A stretch of 53,892 nt of DNA from contig NZ_JACHCQ010000021.1 of NCBI RefSeq assembly GCF_014205835.1, forward strand, positions 58,112 through 112,003, written 5' to 3'. Position numbers and translations under genes: made by a program. This DNA is from Pedobacter sp. AK013. Its GTDB lineage: Bacteria; Bacteroidota; Bacteroidia; Sphingobacteriales; Sphingobacteriaceae. Of the stretch, positions 7,577-16,797 are shown piece by piece (the stretch's first letter is position 1; the number at the start of each line of letters is the position of its first letter). The notes under the pieces are model-generated. The model made no database searches. It worked only from the letters and a program-made list of their open reading frames with translations, and was not told the origin of the DNA.

Positions 7577-9319
7577 ATGGAAAAGACCATCATCATCAAT
7601 ATAGGGAACACGATTATTCACATTGAAGAAAGTGCCTACGAACTCTTAAAGGTTTACCTGAATGAGGTAAAACAATATTTTGCCAATCATGCTGACGATC
7701 TGGAAATTGTAACAGATATCGAAAACCGGATTGCCGAACTGTTAACCGAGCAGTTGGAAGAGCAGAAAAAACAGGTTGTAGATTCGGCCAATGTAAATTC
7801 GGTAATTGCACAGATGGGGCGGGTGCAGGATTTTGATACGGCAGAAGAGAGCGAAGAAGAACCTGTAATCAGCAATACTTATCAGTACCAGTATGCAGAG
7901 AAAAAACTGTACCGCGATATGGACGATCGCGTGGTAGCAGGTGTTTGTTCGGGCATTGCACATTTTGTAAATGCTGACCCTAAATGGATCAGGCTGGCTA
8001 CATTACTGATCAGTTTTGCCGGTGGATTTGGCTTATTGGTTTATGCCATCCTTTGGATCATCATGCCGAAAGCAAAATCGAGGGTAGAAAAAATGGAAAT
8101 GAAAGGCGAACCTGCCAACCTTCAGGGTTTCCAAAAGAATCTGGATGAAGAGCTGCAGGCGGTTAAAGAGCGTCTGGGCGAAGTAAACAAACATGCGCAA
8201 CCGATATTTGCCCGCTTAGGTAACTTTATTGGTGAGTTTTTCGAATGGCTTGGCCACTTTATATCGGGTACCGGAAAGGTAATTTTTAAAGTAATCGCTG
8301 GTATTATTGTTGTATTTGGTGTACTCTTTTTACTGGCGTTAATTACGGGCACAGCTATATTTCAAGGATTTTGGGATGCCAGTATTTATGAATATTTCCC
8401 ATTCTCCATTGTTAATGAAAGCAATAGAGGGATCATTTTGTTTGGTGCATTTATTGTATGTTTTGTGCCGATTTTGGCTTTGGTATTATTCTCGATCAGG
8501 ATTGCCTTTAACAAACAGACTACTAATAAAACACTTTCTTTCGCCCTGTTAATTATCTGGTTGGTAGGGGTGGCAGTAACAGGTTATCAGGTTGCAAAGA
8601 TTTTATCAGAATTTAAGCAACACGCAGAGTTAACACAAACAACCGACCTGAAAGCTTATCCGGTTTACACCATCAATATCGATAAAAGTAAATATTTCAG
8701 TAAAGAGGATAGTGTGGCTTACCACATTGATGCAAACAACCGCCACCAGATTGTGGTCGATGATTTTGAAGACGGACCGTTTGTTTCGCCGAACCGTATC
8801 CGTATTGATATTAACAAAAGTGAAACAGGTGTTACCCGTTTAACACAGAAATACGAATCGCAGGGCAAAACCTTTCAAAGTGCCTTGCAAAATGCACAGA
8901 ACATTAGCTACAATTATGTAATGAAAGATTCGGAACTGATTTTTAGTCCGAGGTTTCAATTGAGAAAGGGATCCATCTGGCGAAACCAGGAAGTAAGGTT
9001 AAATCTTGAAATTCCGGTGGGTACAAAATTAATTTTAAAGCAGGATGCTTACCGCTACGTTAATAATTACTGGACCTGGGAGTGTAACGACAGCGAAAAT
9101 GACCATAACGATTCTAGTGTATGGGTTATGACAGATGATGGTTTGAAATGTATCGCCAAGTTAAAGGAGGAGGCCCTAAAAAAACAAAAACTAAAGGGAG
9201 AGCTGTTCGATCTGGAATTGTTGCAAAAGAATAACCCCACTGATACTGTTTATCAGGATTCTGTAGCAAACAGGATTAAAGAGGTTAAAGAAGAGTTGGG
9301 TATTGCACCTGAAGAATAG
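7577..9319 (+). CDS. PspC domain-containing membrane protein
   Basis: The 580-residue inner-membrane protein has three parts. Residues 1-90 form an amphipathic helical domain (TIIINIGNTIIHIEESAYELL ... VTDIENRIAEL), which resembles PadR-associated sensor domains. Residues 108-166 are a PspC domain (KKLYRDMDDRVVAGVCSGIA ... WIRLATLLI ... ILWIIMP). Then come further hydrophobic segments (about 236-260, 283-307, 320-342) and a large C-terminal part, probably periplasmic, with putative beta strands. PspC proteins sense inner-membrane stress. The start is backed by an AAGGAAA site just before the ATG. Co-transcription with padR is near certain (17-base gap). Its role in relaying envelope state to PadR is inference. 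Confidence 0.93.
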   Translation: MEKTIIINIGNTIIHIEESAYELLKVYLNEVKQYFANHADDLEIVTDIENRIAELLTEQLEEQKKQVVDSANVNSVIAQMGRVQDFDTAEESEEEPVISNTYQYQYAEKKLYRDMDDRVVAGVCSGIAHFVNADPKWIRLATLLISFAGGFGLLVYAILWIIMPKAKSRVEKMEMKGEPANLQGFQKNLDEELQAVKERLGEVNKHAQPIFARLGNFIGEFFEWLGHFISGTGKVIFKVIAGIIVVFGVLFLLALITGTAIFQGFWDASIYEYFPFSIVNESNRGIILFGAFIVCFVPILALVLFSIRIAFNKQTTNKTLSFALLIIWLVGVAVTGYQVAKILSEFKQHAELTQTTDLKAYPVYTINIDKSKYFSKEDSVAYHIDANNRHQIVVDDFEDGPFVSPNRIRIDINKSETGVTRLTQKYESQGKTFQSALQNAQNISYNYVMKDSELIFSPRFQLRKGSIWRNQEVRLNLEIPVGTKLILKQDAYRYVNNYWTWECNDSENDHNDSSVWVMTDDGLKCIAKLKEEALKKQKLKGELFDLELLQKNNPTDTVYQDSVANRIKEVKEELGIAPEE

Positions 9320-9348
9320 TCATTTAAAGATCAGTAGCCTACTAAAAT

Positions 9349-9411
9349 AGATCTCTCCATTCCACTACGTTCCAGTCGAGATGACGATCACATGCGGATG
9401 AGATGACGATC
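9349..9411. repeat. REP-like element (GAGATGACGATC family)
   Basis: The sequence ATCTCTCCATTCC followed by TCCAGTCGAGATGACGATC, then a second GATGAGATGACGATC, belongs to the same family as copies near 30657-30775, 31595 and 48836. It lies between the PspC gene and the beta-barrel gene. Confidence 0.65.
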
Positions 9412-9431
9412 ATACTTAAAAAGAAGAAACT

Positions 9432-11885
9432 ATGAAAATATTATTTACGCTAATTGCATGCCTAATGGTGTGTGGGGCTTCTTTTGCCCAAAAATTAAAT
9501 AAACTTACAGGGAAAATTGTTGATGAAAAGACTGTTCCGGTAGCGTTTGCGATTGTTCGTGTACTGAACTATCCTGATACAACCGTATTAAAAAGTGTAT
9601 CGACCAATATTGAAGGGGAGTTTACAATCGACCAGTTGAAAAGTGGCGAATATATATTGTCTATCTCTATAGTGGGCTTTAAAAGTAAAAAAACTAACCA
9701 CTTTTCGCTTAATGAAGACATGAAACTACCTGCCATCACGATCGAAAGTTTAAGCAAACAGTTAAAAGAAGTGAGCGTTCAGGGTAAAAAACCTTTTATT
9801 GAACATCAAATCGATAAAACAGTATTGAATGTAGAGAATAGCATTACATCAACAGGTGGTACTGCACTCGAAATTTTAGAAAAAGCGCCCGGTGTACAGA
9901 TTGATAGGCAAAACGAACAGATTTTGTTGAACAATAAATCGGGTGTAACGGTGATGATTGATGGAAAGAACAATTTTTTATCGGCATCAGATTTAACCAT
10001 ATACTTAAATAGCTTAAGCAGCAGCCAGATTGCCACTATCGAAATTATTACTAATCCCTCCGCTAAATATGATGCAGCAGGTAATTCAGGTATAATCAAT
10101 ATTAAATTAAAAAAGAATAAGGCATTTGGTACAAACGGAGGCATTTCATCAAACTATCGCAATGCTATAAGGGCCAATTTGCCCACTAATATTTATGGAT
10201 CGGACTTGAACTTCAATTTAAATCACCGGGTAGAAAAGTGGAATTTTTTCACCAATGCAAATGCATCAAAAAATAATAATTTTTCCAATTTATTTTTGGA
10301 TCGGTCTACCAATTCAAACGGTTTGCAGAGTGTATTTAATCAAAACTTTCAAAAAATATATACCGGATCGCGCTTGGCTGCAAAACTGGGTGCAGATTAT
10401 TATGTGAGTGAAAAAACTACGATCGGGGTGATGTTAGATGGTAGCACAAGTACGCGTAAACTGGATAATTTCTCTCAAACGTTTATAAACGAAACTCAGG
10501 CTGGTACAGTTAATAAAAATTCTTTAATCCAATATTCTGATGCGAATACCCCTAACAAAAATTATAGTGCAAACTTTAATATCAAACACGATTTTAAAAA
10601 GGAAGGCGCAAGTTTAAACTTTGATGCCGATTATTCTGGCTTTGATTATTCGGGATTGGAAAATTTTAACACCAATTTTTACGATCAAAATGGTGTTGTT
10701 TACAACAATACAACTATTAAAAACAATAGTAAAACAGTTATTGATATTTATGCAGCTAAAACTGATTTTACCTGGCCATTATCAAAAAATACAAAGATCG
10801 AAACAGGTTTGAAAAGCGCTTATGTTAAAACCAATAACGATTTTCTTTCATCAGCCCTGATCAACAATGAATGGCAGAATATAGTAGGGCAGAGCAATAA
10901 TTTTATTTACAAAGAAAACGTAAATGCAGCTTATGCAAATTTATCTAAAGATTGGGGAAAGTGGCAACTTCAGGCAGGTTTGCGGGCTGAGTATACACAA
11001 TCTACCGGAACATCGGTAACCAATAATACATCGGTAAAACAACATTATTTATCGTTGTTTCCAACTGTTTTTGTTAGTCAGAAAATTTCAGAGAGCAGTA
11101 ATTTACGTTATTCGTACGGCAGGAGGATAGATCGGCCAAATTACCAACAATTAAACCCATTTAATTTTTATATGGATCCTTATACCATAGCACAGGGAAA
11201 CCCGTACTTAAAACCCCAGTTTACCAATAATTTTGAGGTGAGTTATAATTATAAAAGTGGATTATCTTTTTCTTTAAGCTATTCAAAAACAAAAGATCTT
11301 ATTTTAGACAGTAAAACTGCACAGAATGATAGCACCAGGATTGTTACGGTTGGACAGGGCAATATAGGTAGCGGAGAATATTATACAGCAGGCTTATATT
11401 TTCCGCTAACCATTGCCAAATGGTGGAGCCTTCAAAACAATTTTAATCTTTTCTATAATAAATTTAAAGATGATAACCTGGAAGGGGCCCCTTTTACATT
11501 GAGTAAAGTAATGTACAACTTTAACATTAACAGCTCTATAACCTTACCCGATAACTGGACATTGGAAACCAATTTCTGGCTAAATTCGCCACGTGTGCGC
11601 GGTATAGAACGGACCACAATTTACCAAAAGGCCTTAAATATGGGCGTACAAAAAAGTTTCTTAAACAAAAGTTTAAAACTTAGATTAAATGTTGACGATA
11701 TTTTCCAAAGCAATTATTGGAAAGGAACGCTCGATTATCAGAATGTGAATTTAAGGGTACAGAATAACTATATCAGTAGAAGGGCTTCATTCAGCATCAG
11801 TTATAACTTTGGAAACCAAAATTTAAAATCAAATCAAAATCGTAAAACAGCGGCAGATGATGTTAAGAACAGAGCAGGGGGGTAG
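9432..11885 (+). CDS. Outer-membrane beta-barrel protein (TonB-receptor-like) with carboxypeptidase-regulatory domain
   Basis: The 817-residue protein has a signal peptide ending at SFAQ (about residue 19), and then a carboxypeptidase-regulatory-like domain (LTGKIVDEKTVPVAFAIVRV, about 24-105). Next comes a plug-like domain (IDKTVLNVENSI ... GTALEILEKAPGVQID ... VMIDGK), then a long barrel of alternating aromatic strands. The plug wording and the C-terminal barrel match the 'outer membrane beta-barrel family' relatives of TonB receptors common in Bacteroidota. No classical terminal aromatic is seen; the end is a basic Asn/Lys-rich tail. It follows the PadR-PspC pair by 112 bases and is probably controlled with it. 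Confidence 0.9.
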   Translation: MKILFTLIACLMVCGASFAQKLNKLTGKIVDEKTVPVAFAIVRVLNYPDTTVLKSVSTNIEGEFTIDQLKSGEYILSISIVGFKSKKTNHFSLNEDMKLPAITIESLSKQLKEVSVQGKKPFIEHQIDKTVLNVENSITSTGGTALEILEKAPGVQIDRQNEQILLNNKSGVTVMIDGKNNFLSASDLTIYLNSLSSSQIATIEIITNPSAKYDAAGNSGIINIKLKKNKAFGTNGGISSNYRNAIRANLPTNIYGSDLNFNLNHRVEKWNFFTNANASKNNNFSNLFLDRSTNSNGLQSVFNQNFQKIYTGSRLAAKLGADYYVSEKTTIGVMLDGSTSTRKLDNFSQTFINETQAGTVNKNSLIQYSDANTPNKNYSANFNIKHDFKKEGASLNFDADYSGFDYSGLENFNTNFYDQNGVVYNNTTIKNNSKTVIDIYAAKTDFTWPLSKNTKIETGLKSAYVKTNNDFLSSALINNEWQNIVGQSNNFIYKENVNAAYANLSKDWGKWQLQAGLRAEYTQSTGTSVTNNTSVKQHYLSLFPTVFVSQKISESSNLRYSYGRRIDRPNYQQLNPFNFYMDPYTIAQGNPYLKPQFTNNFEVSYNYKSGLSFSLSYSKTKDLILDSKTAQNDSTRIVTVGQGNIGSGEYYTAGLYFPLTIAKWWSLQNNFNLFYNKFKDDNLEGAPFTLSKVMYNFNINSSITLPDNWTLETNFWLNSPRVRGIERTTIYQKALNMGVQKSFLNKSLKLRLNVDDIFQSNYWKGTLDYQNVNLRVQNNYISRRASFSISYNFGNQNLKSNQNRKTAADDVKNRAGG

Positions 11886-11993
11886 TTTTTTAGTCTTCAG
11901 TCCTAAGTCGTGAAGCTTTGGTCCGAAGTCAGAAATCTAGGTGGTAAATCTCCAGTTAACCAATTTAAACAATTAACCAGTTAACCAATAACA

Positions 11994-12356
11994 ATGAAAA
12001 ATATCTTTTACAGTATCGCAATTTTAGTTACCACTTTGGGGTATGGATGCCGCAATAGTGGAGGACATTTATCGATAAGCACCATGGATAACAATACCGA
12101 TTTTAAATTTGAGGCAAAGTATGCCGAAGATAAAACAGGTAAATTAGAAAAATACCTGGACAGTGCTTTAAACAATGAGCTACCACTCGATCAGAATATT
12201 GATCTGTTTGTAAACTTAAATGGTAGCGATAAATTTAACCTTAAAGCCAAAAAGGGCTGGTTAACCATCGATTTTGATAAACGAAACAGCTCCTTGGCGG
12301 GCTATATGAAGGTGAAAAAACTGACTGAAGGCATTAAACGGAAATTAATGGAATAA
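11994..12356 (+). CDS. Small lipoprotein of unknown function, 120 aa
   Basis: The N-terminus KNIFYSIAILVTTLGYGC is a lipoprotein signal with the lipidated cysteine at residue 19 (lipobox LGYGC). The mature part is about 100 residues and alternates charged and hydrophobic residues (FDKRNSSLAGYMKVKKL). I recognise no domain. It sits 108 bases after the beta-barrel gene on the same strand, separated by AGTTAACCA repeats. Its place at the end of the PadR/PspC cluster suggests an envelope role. Confidence 0.75.
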   Translation: MKNIFYSIAILVTTLGYGCRNSGGHLSISTMDNNTDFKFEAKYAEDKTGKLEKYLDSALNNELPLDQNIDLFVNLNGSDKFNLKAKKGWLTIDFDKRNSSLAGYMKVKKLTEGIKRKLME

Positions 12357-12399
12357 TCGTGTTTTAATCGCAAAAGAAGGTGCAGTAGGCATAGGCCTG

Positions 12400-12429
12400 G
12401 GATTGTCTGCTTAAATCAGTGGGCAATCC
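12400..12429 (+). terminator. Possible terminator after the lipoprotein gene
   Basis: A stem GGATTGTCT/GGGCAATCC of about 9 bp with two G-U pairs, followed by a pyrimidine-rich run (TTACCATCTTTTTCCCC). It lies 44 bases past the stop of the lipoprotein gene. The stem is modest, so confidence is low. Confidence 0.35.
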
Positions 12430-12564
12430 TTACCATCTTTTTCCCCTGCAGATTTAAGATGATTACCGCAGAATTTAAAGACGATTTTCATTCCTTCGCG
12501 ATCTGAGATCCCTAGATTGCCCGGTGGTGGTGCCCCATCTCCTTCATAAGTTACTGAAAATTAC

Positions 12565-13086
12565 TTAATCGCTAGTCAGCCCGATCATTTCCTTAATCCT
12601 TTTCTCAGCTTCATCTTTACTGATTCCATTGTAATAATCTTTAACAAAAGCATGATCAAAATCTTCGTGTGGGACAATTTCTGGTCTGCTATTTCCTTTT
12701 TGGGTATAAACTGTTGTTGGTATGCTTAGGGTACTTCCGTAACCTGGTATGTTGTTGCAAAGCCAACCAAAATAACTCACCTCATGGTTTTCAGGATTAT
12801 AATTATCCTCATAATCCTGAAAGCTTTTTTCACTTAACGACACCCATAAACCGTACTGTAAATCTTCACAATGATCATTTATCTTTTGTGATAAAGTGCA
12901 GCGAATAAATCTGTCAGTTGTTTCACCACCTTCTATCACACAGAAATCGGAATCTAGAGTTGCCGTATTTTCTTTATCGTGATCATTTAGTTCATCACAA
13001 TGTAAAGGGGAACTGAATGCTAATGCGGGCCAATCGTTATGTAATTCGCCACAGCTGGGGCAAATGTAGGTGGGTAACAGACTCAT
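12565..13086 (-). CDS. DUF2199 family protein, 173 aa
   Basis: The protein matches the DUF2199 pattern: YICPSCGELHNDWPALAF at the N-terminus (a CxxC that could bind Zn), DSDFCVIEGGETTDRFIRC, LQYGLWVSLSEKSFQDY, YFGWLCNNIPGYGSTLSI and a C-terminal DHAFVKDYYNGISKDEA. The family is cytoplasmic and of unknown biochemical role. Members are often found in accessory regions among immunity-type genes; that association is from memory. Here it lies downstream of the helicase gene on the same strand, 173 bases away, with a REP-like element in between. Confidence 0.88.
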   Translation of the reverse strand: MSLLPTYICPSCGELHNDWPALAFSSPLHCDELNDHDKENTATLDSDFCVIEGGETTDRFIRCTLSQKINDHCEDLQYGLWVSLSEKSFQDYEDNYNPENHEVSYFGWLCNNIPGYGSTLSIPTTVYTQKGNSRPEIVPHEDFDHAFVKDYYNGISKDEAEKRIKEMIGLTSD

Positions 13087-13208
13087 TACTGGTTAATTTA
13101 AATTGGGGGTAAGTTATGCAATATGTAGAATAGTGCAAAATGTATTGTTATGGCCGCAGAGATTTGTTTCAACCTGCGAATATTGTGCGATCTGCGGAGA
13201 ATCAATAT

Positions 13209-13250
13209 TGTCATTCTGAACACAGTGAAGAATCTTTGAAAAAGATTTTA
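13209..13250. repeat. REP-like element (single copy)
   Basis: TGTCATTCTGAACACAGTG followed by AAGAATCTTT is the same element as the arms at 1493 and 1581, followed by a small AATCTTT/AAAGATT hairpin. It sits just past the helicase stop (13260) on the downstream side. Confidence 0.7.
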
Positions 13251-13259
13251 GAATTAGCT

Positions 13260-15980
13260 TTACTTCCACTTGTTTACATGTTCTACTTTGTTCTGAAACT
13301 GTGCAGCCAGCGATTTCATCCTTGACTGTAAAATAAGTTTTCGACCTTCGATGGTTCTGGTAAATATTAAATCGCAAGAACCTACGTGGTGTTCCCATTG
13401 GTTTTTAAAATGTTCGGCAAGATTTTTATTCCTGCCGATGAGCTCGGGTACGGCATGATAATCTTTCTGTTTGATAAACAGCATAAACTTGTTCCGCCTG
13501 ATCATTACATAACGTGGATTATCGATAGGTGCAACCACCTCTTGCAGTGCATTAATAAAGATAGATTTTTCGAAAGTTGTTCCTCCTTCCAAATGACAAA
13601 AAACGGCACCATATTTATCTATGCTGCTTTCTACATAAATTTTTGAAATGTCGGTTTTGATTGCTCCGGTTTTAACAAGCGAATTTAGCAGCGCTTCACC
13701 AATTTGCCGGATATCTTTTGAAATATCCCTGTATTTAATGTAAAGGCTCAGGGTTCGATAGGTTAAGCCACCAAATATAATAATCCCTAAAGTTCCGATA
13801 ATTGCTAAAATAATATAGATATCATTAAATGATCTGATGTTTTTAGCGCCCCTTAGAAAAATTTCAAGGCTTTCCAATCCAAATCCGGCTAAGCCCGAAA
13901 ATAAAGTGGCCGAAAGATAGGCGATGGTTTTATTCAGGTACATTGCTTTCACTTCCTGATAGCCAAGTTCCTCTGCAAATGGTATTTTTATTTCTTCAAT
14001 CAGGTTTACACCACTTTCGAGTGCCAGTTTCCAGCGTTCTTTTAAATTTTCCCTGTTCGCTGCATAGCTGAACATTTCATCGTTCTTTTTCTCTGCTTCG
14101 GTTGGCAGCACAATATTTTCGGGTAGGTTTAACCGGTTTAGCCCATTTTCAATGCCGGGTTCTTCCTTAAAAGAAACACCAACGAAACTTTTAAAGCGTC
14201 GCTTCAGTAAATCAAAGTCATTGCCACCAGTTTCGGCCGTTGGATCTATGGTTACCAGGTGCCAGATGTTTCCGGTTTTACCTGCATTGCCGTGCTGTGT
14301 TCTAATGGCCCTTCCGCGCATCTGATTGGACGAAACAAAGGAACCGACAAAACTGGCGAGTATCAGCGAATTGATAGCAGGTGCATCCCAACCTTCGCCC
14401 AATAAAGACTTTGTGCCTATGAGTACTTCAATTTCCCCTTCCTGAAAAATTTCGGTTACAATATGGATCAGGTCGTTTTTAAGCTGTTCGGTTTGCTCAA
14501 TGATGATATAGTTCTTATCGTAAGGCAACGTTGATAAACTAATTTTTGAAATGCCCTTTTTAGCCGCTTTTGTTTTGAATGCACCAGAGGCTGTTTTTGG
14601 TATCATCACCATAGAACCGGTGAGTACGCCTATTTTTTTATCGTTGTGGTTTTCGCGCCTTAGTTTTTCAAAAATGGGAATTACGCCCATTTTGGTAAGC
14701 TCGAGTTTATTCTCGGGTGCGTTTACGTAAAATTCCCTGCGGATGTAATCAGATAGGATTACCATCCTCAATTGATGGTTGAGCTGTTTAAACTCGAAAT
14801 CAACAATTTTGCAGATACCGGTTAGTTTGCTGATGCTTGAAGTTAAAAATCCTGTAATACGCTTACTGTTGGAAAAATCGATCTGTCGTTTTTCCATCGC
14901 ACCACAGCGCCTCAACTTATTTTCGAGTTGTTTGCGATGTTCATCAAAAGGTTTAAAACGCTCTTTTTCCTGATAGAGATAGAAATCCAGAAGTTTTTCC
15001 AGCCAATAGTAATCGAGCGGAGGGATTTCGGGTTTATCGTCACCTATCACCTCGGTATGCAGCTCGTGGATTTCCCTTCCGTTGGCGTGTAGAAAGATTA
15101 AACAGGCAGAGTAACAGGCCAGATTGGTATAGATCCATTCGAGGTGTTCAGTTGGGTGTACCCAGATCGGGTGGTTTTCTATTGCCGCAATAATGGTTTT
15201 ATCCTGCCTGATTTCGTGGAATAACTGTTCTATATTTTGCCTGAACTGCTCAATGTTTTTATTCTCGGTTTCGGTGGGGAAGGTAAAGTGCACATAATCC
15301 TGGTGCGGACATAAATCGCCTTCTATTACCAGTTCGGGAACCGATATTTCGGCATCAACCGGACCGTTAAATTCGAGGTACCGGAACCACTCTGCCGGGG
15401 TAACATCATAAGGAGGGGTTGCCGTTAAGCCAACTGTAATGGGATCGAGTTTTTCTTTTACCCTGATTAGGGTTTGCCACCATTCGTTTTTTAAATGGTG
15501 GGCTTCATCAACCACAATGGTATTAACCTGCTGTAATTTTAAACCGTTTACAATGTTATCAAGATTGGGGTTTGATGATTTTAAACTTTCTACGGCATCT
15601 TCCTCTTCTTCTGTTTCTTCCTCTTCCTTTACGCGCAGGTTATTACATGCTGCATGCAGGCCCTGAAAAGTTACCACTGTTAAAAACCTTGGATTTCTGA
15701 TGTCTTTCGAAATCCAGTCTGGCACGGTTTCAACCTGGAGAAAAAGATCACAGAAACGCTGTATCCATTGGTTTCGTATGGCAATGGTTGGGGCGAGGAT
15801 CAGTGTTGGTTTATTTAAGCGGATAGCTACTTCGAGCCCCAAAACCGTTTTGCCCGAACCTGGTGGCGCAATAATATGCAGGTGCCGGTTGGCAATATAA
15901 TCATCTAATTGATCGAGAACCCGTTGCTGATACTTTCGCCAACCGGATATAAATTTTATTTCTTCAGGATAGGAGGTCAA
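13260..15980 (-). CDS. DEAD/DEAH-box SF2 helicase with two C-terminal membrane segments
   Basis: The 906-residue protein carries Walker A APPGSGKT (38-45), motif Ia APTIAIRNQW (64-72), Walker B DEAH (158-161), motif III TATPP (186-190), motif V GEGWDAP (528-534) and the arginine-finger motif VI QMRGRAIR (553-560). An acidic stretch (118-129) lies before motif II. Two hydrophobic segments (about 686-703 and 721-740) and a 160-residue C-terminal domain follow. A helicase or translocase is clear; the membrane anchoring is unusual. The start is TTG at 15980: an in-frame stop lies two codons upstream, and no Met occurs before Walker A. It is 66 bases downstream of a membrane protein gene on the same strand. 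Confidence 0.9.
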   Translation of the reverse strand: MTSYPEEIKFISGWRKYQQRVLDQLDDYIANRHLHIIAPPGSGKTVLGLEVAIRLNKPTLILAPTIAIRNQWIQRFCDLFLQVETVPDWISKDIRNPRFLTVVTFQGLHAACNNLRVKEEEETEEEEDAVESLKSSNPNLDNIVNGLKLQQVNTIVVDEAHHLKNEWWQTLIRVKEKLDPITVGLTATPPYDVTPAEWFRYLEFNGPVDAEISVPELVIEGDLCPHQDYVHFTFPTETENKNIEQFRQNIEQLFHEIRQDKTIIAAIENHPIWVHPTEHLEWIYTNLACYSACLIFLHANGREIHELHTEVIGDDKPEIPPLDYYWLEKLLDFYLYQEKERFKPFDEHRKQLENKLRRCGAMEKRQIDFSNSKRITGFLTSSISKLTGICKIVDFEFKQLNHQLRMVILSDYIRREFYVNAPENKLELTKMGVIPIFEKLRRENHNDKKIGVLTGSMVMIPKTASGAFKTKAAKKGISKISLSTLPYDKNYIIIEQTEQLKNDLIHIVTEIFQEGEIEVLIGTKSLLGEGWDAPAINSLILASFVGSFVSSNQMRGRAIRTQHGNAGKTGNIWHLVTIDPTAETGGNDFDLLKRRFKSFVGVSFKEEPGIENGLNRLNLPENIVLPTEAEKKNDEMFSYAANRENLKERWKLALESGVNLIEEIKIPFAEELGYQEVKAMYLNKTIAYLSATLFSGLAGFGLESLEIFLRGAKNIRSFNDIYIILAIIGTLGIIIFGGLTYRTLSLYIKYRDISKDIRQIGEALLNSLVKTGAIKTDISKIYVESSIDKYGAVFCHLEGGTTFEKSIFINALQEVVAPIDNPRYVMIRRNKFMLFIKQKDYHAVPELIGRNKNLAEHFKNQWEHHVGSCDLIFTRTIEGRKLILQSRMKSLAAQFQNKVEHVNKWK

Positions 15981-16046
15981 TTTTTAAACGGATTAATATA
16001 ACGCTTTCTTGTTTGTTAGATGGTATGTAAGCATGGCTGTTACAGC

Positions 16047-16796
16047 TTACTCTACATAAAACCATGGGATATTAAATAAACCCTTTTTTAGATCGATATT
16101 TATGGTTTGACCGGTCTGGATTCCGTTGTACTGATCGCTTGTAACAGAAATTTCTTCCTGATCGTAATGATGGCCCCAGGGCGTAACTTTTAGAATATAG
16201 GATTTCGACCCTCTGCTACCCCTGCTAATCCTTTTATTTACAACCTCAGCTTGGTAAACAGTCGGTTCTGAATTGTCGTAAACACAGTTTGCCCCATAAG
16301 TGCCTGCATAACTATAAAGAAAAACATTAACAATAAGCGATAGGTAAATCCAGGTTTTGCTTTTATCGGTATTGATGATATGATTATGTGTAGCAAAAAG
16401 AATGATCAGCATGATTGCAAAGGCTACGGTACCGGGGATGATCAAACTATAAAAGCTTTCAAATTTATAATCGATAATTACACGGAACAGGATAACCCAT
16501 GCGGCAATGTCTATAAAATCGGCTACATCGTATTTATCATTTCCATCCTTGTCTTTCCAAATTTCTACCAAACTGGCAATACTTGGCCTGCCTGTTAAAC
16601 CATTTAATACAAGGCCAATAATTGGTATGCAGAGCAATACTGTAAAAAGGATCTCGTAAGGTTTTGGGAAAAATAAGAACCATACACTTAAACCAACGGT
16701 AAGGTATTCTAACCAGTTGAGTTTATGGAAGGTTAATTTAGAGAAGGTAACTTTACTGCGCTGTTGTTGTCGTCGGTTTCTTCTGACTTTGCTCAT
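16047..16796 (-). CDS. Multi-span membrane protein of unknown function, 249 aa
   Basis: A basic N-terminus (KVRRNRRQQQRSK) precedes five predicted membrane segments at about 30-47, 50-66, 96-112, 118-138 and 148-168. The C-terminal 75 residues are a soluble beta-rich domain (YQAEVVNKRISRGSRGSKSY ... EISVTSDQYNGIQTGQTINID). I recognise no family. The start codon is 1 base after the stop of the 128-aa gene upstream, so the two are translated from one mRNA. The helicase gene follows 66 bases later. The three genes may form a functional unit with two membrane-bound members. Confidence 0.75.
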   Translation of the reverse strand: MSKVRRNRRQQQRSKVTFSKLTFHKLNWLEYLTVGLSVWFLFFPKPYEILFTVLLCIPIIGLVLNGLTGRPSIASLVEIWKDKDGNDKYDVADFIDIAAWVILFRVIIDYKFESFYSLIIPGTVAFAIMLIILFATHNHIINTDKSKTWIYLSLIVNVFLYSYAGTYGANCVYDNSEPTVYQAEVVNKRISRGSRGSKSYILKVTPWGHHYDQEEISVTSDQYNGIQTGQTINIDLKKGLFNIPWFYVE

Positions 16797-16797
16797 A

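Noticed and set aside
13140..13398. Frames around the end of the helicase gene
   Set aside because: They overlap the helicase C-terminus or the REP-like element, and composition suggests non-coding.
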